Source: Gammaproteobacteria bacterium
GTDB taxonomy: Bacteria; Pseudomonadota; Gammaproteobacteria; SZUA-229
Assembly (NCBI GenBank): GCA_029882215.1
Contig: JAOULC010000002.1
Location: 111,005-175,004, forward strand
DNA length: 64,000 nt
Reading direction: 5' to 3'
Below the pieces are notes generated by a model. It worked only from the letters and a program-made list of their open reading frames with translations, was not told the DNA's origin and did not search any database. The stretch's first letter is position 1, and each line of letters begins with the position of its first letter. Shown piece by piece: positions 58,043-64,000 of the stretch. A program made the translations under genes and the position numbers.

Positions 58043-58894
58043 TTACTTACGCTGACCAGGGCCATTCCATTTCAAACCATTACTCATATAAGTATGGAAG
58101 TACTCGAGAGCGCTGTATTCTGCGCTTTGAGCCTTGAATGGACGGGCACGTACCTGCTTGTTACAACCGCCATAACGACGATGCAGGGTACCCATACCGT
58201 CACCATCTTTCTTAGCCCATTTGTTACGATAAACAGGGAAGTGAGATGTGTGACCTAAAGCCGGGCTCAAAATATCAGCACGAATTTTATAGCCAGAATA
58301 GTAATAGTGGCAATCGGCACATGATAAATTTAACTGGCCACGTTTAGCATAAAAGTGCGTCTTACCAGTATTATAAGCAGCTAGTGCAGCTTCACCTTCC
58401 GGTGTTTTAACGCTGATAGTCTGACCACGAGTTTTGTATGCAAGGTAAGCACTTAGGTGTGCCATTTTGCCTTTTTTCCAGCCCCACTTCTTGTCGCCAT
58501 TGCTGGTAACGCATTTGTTGATTGCGCCTTCCAGTGTAACAACAACACCTTTTTTAGTGTCGAAGTAAGGGTAGTTGCCTTTTATACCTTTTTTTGCATT
58601 TGGGAAGCAGTCTTTAAAACCTTTGCCGTTTGCAAATTTAGTATCGTTGAACAGTGCTTCACCTTTGTCGACATAGATATCGTAAGATGGAAATTCTTCA
58701 AAAGCTTCCCACTGATCACGTGATTCTTTGTGAACAGAGTAAACGCCGTTAATGAAATCATTCATTGGCGTATCGGGAAATTTGTTTTTAAAGAATGCTC
58801 TGAAATCCTTTAAATCTTGCTGCGGTGATGCATTGACGATCAGTGGTGATGTCAACATAACGACCGCAGTAAAAATTGCAGCTATTTTTTTCAT
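58043..58894 (-). CDS. soxA: Sulfur oxidation c-type cytochrome SoxA
   Basis: Periplasmic subunit of SoxAX, which attaches sulfide or thiosulfate sulfur to the SoxY carrier. The ATG at 58894 gives a normal signal peptide (MKKIAAIFTAVVMLTSPLIV) after the ribosome site GAGAAGG; a longer frame to 59017 is rejected because it runs into soxZ. The 283-residue product has one haem site, C192-A-D-C-H196. The N-terminal site is reduced to a lone cysteine (KDCFPNAKKG). Cys244 in GGCNKQVRARPF is the position of the haem-ligand persulfide. This is therefore the single-haem type. Last gene of soxXYZA. Confidence 0.93.
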   Translation of the reverse strand: MKKIAAIFTAVVMLTSPLIVNASPQQDLKDFRAFFKNKFPDTPMNDFINGVYSVHKESRDQWEAFEEFPSYDIYVDKGEALFNDTKFANGKGFKDCFPNAKKGIKGNYPYFDTKKGVVVTLEGAINKCVTSNGDKKWGWKKGKMAHLSAYLAYKTRGQTISVKTPEGEAALAAYNTGKTHFYAKRGQLNLSCADCHYYYSGYKIRADILSPALGHTSHFPVYRNKWAKKDGDGMGTLHRRYGGCNKQVRARPFKAQSAEYSALEYFHTYMSNGLKWNGPGQRK

Positions 58895-58940
58895 TAGAAC
58901 ACCTTCTCTATATTTTATTTTAGTTAGTGTCGTTATTACT

Positions 58941-59252
58941 TTACTTGATTTTAGCGTTAACAGTAGCTTTCTTGTCTTTGTTGTCGACCCAGCTGAGTTT
59001 GATGCTATCGCCAGCATTCGCGCCTTTAAATTTGAAAGACAGGTATGGGTTAGCTGACACTGCAGCGCCCCATTCAGCAGTCAGAACTACTTTGCCATTG
59101 TGTTCACATGTCACGGTCTGGATAAAATGAGCAGGTGTAACTTTACCTGACTTTTTATCTTTCTTTTCAACTGACATTGGGTGGCTCATAAGAGCTCTGA
59201 TGGTTGTTACGCCGTTTTTGTTTCTTGCTTTAACTTTAATGGGTGTTTCCAT
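58941..59252 (-). CDS. soxZ: Sulfur carrier complex protein SoxZ
   Basis: Small beta-sandwich partner of SoxY in the periplasmic SoxYZ carrier. The 103-residue product starts METPIKVKARNKNGVTTIRA and contains MSHPM and TPAHFIQTVTCEHNG, the family hallmarks. It has no signal peptide of its own, so it is exported with SoxY. It lies 25 bases after soxY and 46 before soxA. Complete. Confidence 0.95.
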   Translation of the reverse strand: METPIKVKARNKNGVTTIRALMSHPMSVEKKDKKSGKVTPAHFIQTVTCEHNGKVVLTAEWGAAVSANPYLSFKFKGANAGDSIKLSWVDNKDKKATVNAKIK

Positions 59253-59277
59253 TTTACTTACTCGCTAAATTTGTTGA

Positions 59278-59760
59278 TTAACCGCCGCAACCACCGATGG
59301 TGACTTTAACTTCTTTTTTGGCACTGTATAGCTTACCGCCAGCTTTAACTACTGCAACTACGTCAGATGTTTTACCCATCTTTATACGTGTTCCAATATA
59401 TGCTTCGGTACCTGAACCTAATGCGTAGGTTGAAGTTAATGGCGAGGGGTTTTTAGCTACAAAAATACTGATTGATTCAGCATTCGCAATAGTGCTTGAG
59501 ACTGTAACGGGTACAACGGCACCATTTTCTGCGATATCTGGAGCTTTGATTTTAATATCTTTAGCGTCAACAGCATTACCTGAGCCATAAAGTTCAGTTA
59601 AAGAGGCGTCAACGCCTTTTGCTGAAAATGCTGGGGCTGGCCATCCAGCGGCTAATACAGCGCGTGGTGCCAGTAGGCCTGCGCTTGCTGCTACACTAAC
59701 TGCACTGGCTGCTAATGTACCTTTCAGCAGTGTTCTACGATTTGAGTTCATAATCTTCAT
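59278..59760 (-). CDS. soxY: Sulfur carrier protein SoxY
   Basis: Carries sulfur intermediates on the cysteine of its swinging C-terminal arm, present here as GGCGG at the very end. The 160-residue precursor has a twin-arginine signal (NRRTLLKGTLAASAVSVAAS), which exports the SoxYZ pair by Tat. ATG at 59760 and 59751 are both possible; GAGG lies 3 and 12 bases upstream of them. It is between soxX and soxZ in the operon. Confidence 0.95.
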   Translation of the reverse strand: MKIMNSNRRTLLKGTLAASAVSVAASAGLLAPRAVLAAGWPAPAFSAKGVDASLTELYGSGNAVDAKDIKIKAPDIAENGAVVPVTVSSTIANAESISIFVAKNPSPLTSTYALGSGTEAYIGTRIKMGKTSDVVAVVKAGGKLYSAKKEVKVTIGGCGG

Positions 59761-59774
59761 TACCTCGGTAAATT

Positions 59775-60140
59775 TTATAGTGTGTAGATAAATTCTACGA
59801 CTTTTTCGATTTCATCGGCTTTAAGAATCTGATGAGGACCGAACGGAGGCATTATTGTGTTTACATTCTTAACACGTGCGTCTGTAATTTGTTTCTTCAG
59901 ATCGTCTTTATTTGGAAATCTAGCTTTCATTGCCATTAATGGCGGCCCGATGTTTCCCGGTAAACTTCCACCTTCAATTGCGTGACAAGCCAGACAGTTG
60001 CCTTTTTTCCTACTAAAAGCAATATCTTTGCCGTCTTCAACTGCGCCTGCAACAGATACCGCAGGGGCAGTCAAACTTAGGCAACCAATGAGTACAGCTA
60101 TTGATGCTGCAGTATTTACTATTCGCGCTGATATGCGCAT
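59775..60140 (-). CDS. soxX: Sulfur oxidation c-type cytochrome SoxX
   Basis: Monohaem partner of SoxA. The start at 60140 is supported by GAGGAGAAG just upstream; the longer frame to 60266 is not. The 121-residue precursor has a signal peptide, the haem motif C49-L-A-C-H53 followed by AIEGGSLPGNIGPPL, and the distal methionine in NTIMPPFG. It is the first gene of soxXYZA. No soxB, soxCD or sox regulator gene is in the window. Confidence 0.94.
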   Translation of the reverse strand: MRISARIVNTAASIAVLIGCLSLTAPAVSVAGAVEDGKDIAFSRKKGNCLACHAIEGGSLPGNIGPPLMAMKARFPNKDDLKKQITDARVKNVNTIMPPFGPHQILKADEIEKVVEFIYTL

Positions 60141-60282
60141 AAGCTTCTCCTCATACTCTTGCGTTGGTTGTTGTAAATATAACTGGTATTCATCCAGTCT
60201 TCTTTTGAACTTCCATAGCATACAGAGAGGATTCTGGATGAACAAGAGAAAATTGTTATTTTTCATAACGTTAGGGCTTGCT

Positions 60283-60304
60283 AATATTAGGGTTGCCTAA
60301 TATT
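60283..60304. promoter_or_regulatory. Inverted repeat upstream of soxX, possible operator
   Basis: AATATTAGG and its reverse complement CCTAATATT separated by GTTG, 143-164 bases upstream of the soxX start and 34 bases after the bepA stop. It lacks a T-run. It may bind a sox regulator or mark the end of bepA transcription. Confidence 0.45.
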
Positions 60305-60337
60305 CGAATTTACAATTAATATGCTGATTGTTAACTT

Positions 60338-61735
60338 TTATTCTATTTTGTAGTTTTTTTTATAGATTTCTATTGTTGCTTCGAGCCGTGCTGTAGCTTC
60401 TGGTTTAATGTCTGGTAGTTGTAAGGCGCTGTTGATTTGCTGTATGGCCAGCTCATAAAGCCCCTCATGAGCGTATAGTTTTGCGTTTGTAATATAGGCA
60501 TTAAGGAGTTGTTTTTGTCCTGAATAGGACTGAGCCAATAGCTTGTAAGTATTAGAGTTGTAAGTTTCAGTTAGCTGTTTTTCCAGAAGTTGTGTGCATG
60601 CCCCGTATTTTCCAAACTGAATCAGTGCTCGCGCGTATTCGTGAATAACGGGCAGGTAGCCCGGGTAAATGTCAGACAAGCCTTTATATATTGACAATGC
60701 ACCGATTTGGTTCTTATTTTGTAAATAAGCATAGGCAAGGCTGAGTTCATACCAGAGGTGATCGTGTTTTTTTACCAGTGCTTCAAGCGTGGTTATTGCC
60801 AGCCCGGTTTTGTTGAGTCGCATATAGAGCAAAGCGCGTGCATAAGTTTTTGCTGGTTTCTCATTTTTCTCTGGAAGGAAGTTTTTTTGTAACTCAGTGG
60901 GGTTGTCGCTGTTTGCAATGGCGAGTCTTGCCCGGGCAAGTTGAAACAACAGGCTATCATTAGGCGTGCTCCAGGATACTTTAGGTGTGCGGCTGGCTGC
61001 TTCAGCGATGCGTGTAGAATTCAACGGGTGGGTTCTCAGGTACTCGATGTCGCTTTCAGAGCCAAAGAATGTACTGCTTTGTAATATTTCAAAAAACTCA
61101 ACCATGCCGGCAGGGTTGAGGTTGCTTTTTGAGAGTATTTGTAAGCCTACACGGTCAGCTTCATTCTCGTTACTGCGGGTGAAGTTAATTTGTTGTTGCA
61201 TACCACCGGCTACGCCTCCCATCATCAGCGCTGCACTGGCGGTTGGGTCGCTAGAACTTACTAAAATGGCAGCCAGGACAGTGGCCAGTGTAACAAGGTT
61301 GGTGTCATTATTTGCCTGAAAGGCGCGTGTCAGATGTTTTTGCGTGACATGTGCAATTTCATGCGCAATAACGCTGGCTAACTGGCTTTCGTTTTTAGCC
61401 GCTAATATTAGTCCCTTGTTGATGCCGATGGTGGCATTGGGTCCGGCAAATGCATTGATATCATTGGCGTTGATGATAAAAAAGCTAAACTCGCGATTTT
61501 GCTCCGGGCTGTTGATGGCTAAGCGCTGTCCCAGGTTTTGCAGGTAATCATTGACTAATTCATCATCAAGCAGGGCTCCTTGTGCTTTTAGGGCATTAAT
61601 GAATGCTCTGCCCATCAGCCGTTCCTCCTCGGGATTAAGGGCTCTTTCTGAAGGGTTTCCCAGCTCGGGCAGGCTTCCTGTGGCCTGACAAGGTAGAAAA
61701 AACATTAGCAGAAAAAAAGTGCTTAAAAGTCGCAT
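60338..61735 (-). CDS. bepA: BepA-type periplasmic M48 metalloprotease with TPRs
   Basis: Periplasmic quality-control protease (formerly YfgC) that helps LptD and BAM assembly. The 465-residue product has a signal peptide (LLSTFFLLMFFLPCQA), an M48 domain with the zinc motif HEIAH (in SVIAHEIAHVTQKH) and the Glu ligand in NENEADRVGLQIL. At least four TPRs occupy the C-terminal half. The active-site plug loop SDIEYLRTHPLNS is visible. It lies upstream of soxX on the same strand but its 3' inverted repeat suggests a separate unit. Confidence 0.92.
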   Translation of the reverse strand: MRLLSTFFLLMFFLPCQATGSLPELGNPSERALNPEEERLMGRAFINALKAQGALLDDELVNDYLQNLGQRLAINSPEQNREFSFFIINANDINAFAGPNATIGINKGLILAAKNESQLASVIAHEIAHVTQKHLTRAFQANNDTNLVTLATVLAAILVSSSDPTASAALMMGGVAGGMQQQINFTRSNENEADRVGLQILSKSNLNPAGMVEFFEILQSSTFFGSESDIEYLRTHPLNSTRIAEAASRTPKVSWSTPNDSLLFQLARARLAIANSDNPTELQKNFLPEKNEKPAKTYARALLYMRLNKTGLAITTLEALVKKHDHLWYELSLAYAYLQNKNQIGALSIYKGLSDIYPGYLPVIHEYARALIQFGKYGACTQLLEKQLTETYNSNTYKLLAQSYSGQKQLLNAYITNAKLYAHEGLYELAIQQINSALQLPDIKPEATARLEATIEIYKKNYKIE

Positions 61736-61880
61736 ATGTACTCAAATTTAAGGTGATTGATAGTTATCATACGGTTATTTGTATGGTAGTCCGATCACAA
61801 TTGCAAAATAAAGTTTCAGTCTTCCCAAAACAGAATACCGTATGTTAGAATGCTCTAATATTTGAAATAGGCGTTTATAC

Positions 61881-62207
61881 ATGTATTCCACCCAAGAAAT
61901 CGATGCTGAGCAGTTAAAATCTATGCAAGAAGAAGGTAAATGCTTCAGATTGTTGGATGTTAGAAGTATTGCGGAGATTCAAAGGGGTTGTATACAAGGT
62001 TGTGAGCCGGTACCGCTTAATATTCTGCAGGCCAAGCTGGCCGAATTAGATAACAACGAAACCTATATTTTATACTGCCACAGTGGTGCAAGATCAGCAC
62101 AGGCTACCAGCTTTATGGTTAGTCAGGGTTATCAAGAAGCCTATAACCTCAGAGGTGGTATTCTTGCATGGGCGCAGCTGGGTTTTGATATTGCAGCACT
62201 AAGTTAA
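61881..62207 (+). CDS. Single-domain rhodanese (sulfurtransferase)
   Basis: The 108-residue product has the rhodanese fold with active-site loop CHSGARSA (Cys in YILYCHSGAR) and LLDVRSIAEI. It has no signal peptide, so it acts in the cytoplasm, where it can move sulfane sulfur from thiosulfate, polysulfide or a persulfide carrier. The DsrE2-like gene follows 321 bases away on the same strand. It is divergent from bepA. GlpE-like by size, but context suggests sulfur oxidation or trafficking. Confidence 0.9.
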   Translation: MYSTQEIDAEQLKSMQEEGKCFRLLDVRSIAEIQRGCIQGCEPVPLNILQAKLAELDNNETYILYCHSGARSAQATSFMVSQGYQEAYNLRGGILAWAQLGFDIAALS

Positions 62208-62528
62208 ATATTTATTAATTTTCAAACCTCCTCGAAAACACGTACTGATTTCTGACGGTACGTCGGGTCCCCAAAAAATCACCACATCGCTACTTCGTCT
62301 TTAAATTAACTAAAAACATAATTAAGCCTTGTTTTCTGTATTAGCATAAATTAAATTTAGTGGTTACTTAATTTGGTTGATTACTAATCAATAAGAAGGG
62401 TCGGGATAAGTGGCTGACGTTTTATAATAAAAAAAGCCTTACCGGTCCCAGTTGTTAGTGTTTTTAGTTAACAAGAATAAGTTACTGGTGACTACCAGAA
62501 TCCATTTACATATTGAGGTGTTTGAGAA
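62208..62528. other. Rhodanese-dsrE2 intergenic region
   Basis: About 320 bases. An inverted repeat ACGTAC...GTACGT with a 12-base loop is at 62240-62263. No TusA-like frame is present. GAGG just before 62529 is the ribosome site of the next gene. No convincing promoter pair. Confidence 0.4.
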
Positions 62529-62993
62529 ATGAGTAAAAAATTAGCAATAATTGCAACAAAGGGCACACTAGACTGGGCATATCCTCCATTTATTTTAGCT
62601 TCTACTGCGTCAGCGCTGGGTTACGATACAGAAATATTCTTTACCTTTTATGGTTTAAAGTTGGTGGAGAAAAACCTGAGCCTTAAAGTGTCATCACTGG
62701 GTAACCCCGGTATGCCAATGCCAATGCCTGTACCAGTATTAATGCAGGCATTACCGGGTATGCAAAGCATGATGACGGTTATGATGAAAAAGAAAATGAA
62801 ATCTAAAGGCGTTGCACCCTTAGAAGAATTAAGAGATTTATGTCAGGAAGCAGAAGTTCGCTTTATCGCATGCCAGATGACAGTTGATCTGTTTGAATTT
62901 AATACCTCAGACTTTATTGATGGTGTTGAACTGGGTGGCGCGGCACTGTTCTTCGACTTTGCTGGTGACTCAGATATCTGTTTGTTTATTTAA
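62529..62993 (+). CDS. dsrE2: DsrE2/DsrE-like sulfur carrier protein
   Basis: The 154-residue product belongs to the DsrE/DsrF/DrsH superfamily: MSKKLAIIATKGTLDWAYPP at the N-terminus, a Met/Pro-rich central segment, and the carrier cysteine in VRFIACQMTVDLF near residue 118. DsrE2 proteins accept sulfur from rhodanese or TusA in several sulfur oxidisers. The central stretch GMPMPMPVPVLMQALPG may be membrane-associated. It is followed by a strong terminator. Identification as DsrE2 is good; the exact sulfur donor is not known. Confidence 0.85.
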   Translation: MSKKLAIIATKGTLDWAYPPFILASTASALGYDTEIFFTFYGLKLVEKNLSLKVSSLGNPGMPMPMPVPVLMQALPGMQSMMTVMMKKKMKSKGVAPLEELRDLCQEAEVRFIACQMTVDLFEFNTSDFIDGVELGGAALFFDFAGDSDICLFI

Positions 62994-63021
62994 ACTACAG
63001 TTTAAGCCACAAACAATGTTT

Positions 63022-63052
63022 AAAAAAGCCCGGCGAGTCCGGGCTTTTTTTT
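63022..63052 (+). terminator. Rho-independent terminator after dsrE2
   Basis: GCCCGG-CGAGT-CCGGGC flanked by an A-run and an eight-base T-run. Very strong, about 28 bases after the stop. Confidence 0.95.
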
Positions 63053-63468
63053 GTAAAAAATTTGATATTAAGTTTGATTTTAAATAAGTATATGTTTTAT
63101 TTTTTTCTGCTTATAAAATAAGAAATATGGTTTTTAAGGTGTAAAAAAATAAATTTTATAAAAAACTTTCCTTTTTTTTACGGAATAAACATTGATCAAT
63201 AATTGGTCATATCGAGATTACACGAGTAATATCAAGACTTTAGTGCATAAGAAGATCACTATATTAATAGTTTATAATATAAGCGGATAGTATGATGTGC
63301 TGAAATATGATTATTTATGTGTAGATAAACCATTGATTGACAAACGCTTTCTGCTTTGAGATTGTATGTCGATGCTTAAAAGTGGATAAATTCCAAAAAG
63401 CTTTAAATAAAAATAATTAAGCTAAGAGACACAACAATCAGTCTATACAAATATGAGGGTATTTAGAC
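63053..63468. other. AT-rich upstream region of the FadL-type gene
   Basis: About 415 bases, strongly AT-rich. It includes TTGACA near 63337 and TATAAT near 63270, but no pair with correct spacing that I would call. The long leader-sized gap before a major porin suggests regulation. GAGGGT at 63455-63460 is the ribosome site. No gene is visible. Confidence 0.4.
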
Positions 63469-64000
63469 ATGGCAATAATAATTAAACGTTCACTACTTGC
63501 TGCTTCTGTGGCGGTCGCTATTACGGCGCCAATGACAGTGCTGGCCACCAATGGTATGAATTTAGAAGGTTATGGTCCCATCGCAACCGGTATGGGCGGT
63601 GCGTCTATGGCTTATGATAATGGTACTGCGGGTATTATGAATAACCCGGCGACTTTAGGTTTGATGGATGAGGGTACAAGTCGTCTGGATGTTGCTTTAG
63701 GTCAGTTAGCCCCTGATATTTCAAACGACGGTGGTCCATTTGGTACTGCAGAATCAGGTGGTGACTCTTATTTCATGCCAGCAGTTGGTTATACGAAGCG
63801 TGATGGTCAGTTAACATACGGTGTTGGTATGTTTGCCCAAGGTGGTATGGGTACAGAGTATGAAGCAAACACATTCATGGCGGCAGGTACTGGCGAAGCG
63901 GTTCGCTCGGAAGTCGGTGTTGGACGTTTGGTTGCGCCGATTGCTTATAATATTGATAAAAACTTAACGATTGGTGGTTCGATAGATTATGTTTGGGGTG
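63469..64000 (+). CDS. OmpP1/FadL-family outer-membrane transporter, 5' part (runs off window)
   Basis: The frame starts at ATG 63469 after GAGGGT and stays open to the window end, 177 codons. It begins with a signal peptide (SLLAASVAVAITAPMTVLA), then ATNGMNLEGYGPIATGMGGA, the N-terminal hatch region of FadL-type barrels, and MNNPATLGLMDEGTSRLDV. These porins take up long-chain fatty acids or other hydrophobic compounds. The TNGMNLEGYG opening is common in marine hydrocarbon- and sulfur-metabolising gammaproteobacteria. The C-terminal part is outside the window. Confidence 0.88.
   Translation, partial: MAIIIKRSLLAASVAVAITAPMTVLATNGMNLEGYGPIATGMGGASMAYDNGTAGIMNNPATLGLMDEGTSRLDVALGQLAPDISNDGGPFGTAESGGDSYFMPAVGYTKRDGQLTYGVGMFAQGGMGTEYEANTFMAAGTGEAVRSEVGVGRLVAPIAYNIDKNLTIGGSIDYVWG

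Noticed and set aside
57868..58065. 65-codon - strand frame right of the island
   Set aside because: It starts inside the end of soxA, crosses the soxA terminator and shows no family features.
58895..59017. N-terminal extension of soxA by 41 codons
   Set aside because: It would overlap soxZ and bury the clear signal peptide that begins at 58894.
60141..60266. N-terminal extension of soxX by 42 codons
   Set aside because: The strong GAGGAGAAG ribosome site and signal peptide support the start at 60140.

Overview
The window is a gammaproteobacterial chromosome segment of moderate, slightly AT-rich composition. The left end follows the Pseudomonas-type order ddlB-ftsQ-ftsA-ftsZ-lpxC-dciA-M23 peptidase-secA-argJ-mutT. 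The middle holds a type IV pilus block, the bamD-rluD-pgeF block, clpB, aspS and nadA, and the ruvCAB-ybgC-tolQRAB-pal-cpoB-queE-queC block. A soxXYZA operon plus a rhodanese and a DsrE2-like protein near the right end suggest an organism that oxidises reduced sulfur compounds. The species cannot be named from this sequence alone; a marine sulfur-oxidising or methylotrophic gammaproteobacterium would fit.

Layout. 1-12 kb: cell division, lipid A synthesis, helicase loading, Sec export and arginine synthesis, all on + except dciA. 12-21.7 kb: a - strand block of zapD, coaE, pilD, pilC, pilB, pilA, pilR, pilS and a small membrane protein. pilA has a well-formed sigma-54 promoter and an upstream triple repeat that may bind PilR. 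21.8-30.5 kb: nadE, glnB, bamD, rluD, pgeF, an ACT-domain regulator, def and clpB, with a sigma-32-like promoter before clpB. 30.5-36.1 kb is accessory: an exported protein of unknown function, a RoxA/MauG-like dihaem cytochrome c directly followed by a cytochrome P450, and a convergent short-chain dehydrogenase. 36.4-42.5 kb: aspS, nadA, a chemoreceptor and tcdA. 42.5-46 kb: an ECF sigma factor with its zinc anti-sigma factor, an exported Glu/Pro-repeat protein and a TPR plus beta-barrel outer-membrane protein. The sigma gene has an ECF-type promoter so close to its ATG that the message may be leaderless. A 47-codon lipoprotein gene lies divergently beside it.

46-56 kb: an esterase, then a decayed yebC remnant exactly where yebC normally precedes ruvC, then ruvCAB, ybgC, tol-pal and queE/queC. 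56.2-57.9 kb: a tRNA-Lys gene with a small island of about 1.6 kb inserted at its 3' end. The island is bounded by an exact 53-bp repeat of the tRNA 3' half and carries one gene, a zinc-ribbon plus HEPN (RNxxxH) protein that is a candidate anti-phage RNase. It has paired 29-bp repeats near its ends and a perfect 26-bp palindrome, but no integrase. 58-64 kb: soxA, soxZ, soxY and soxX (no soxB in the window), a BepA-type M48 protease, a rhodanese, a DsrE2-like protein and the start of a FadL-type porin.

The most notable regions are the integrase-less tRNA-Lys HEPN island, the RoxA-like/P450 pair, the ECF envelope locus and the yebC pseudogene.
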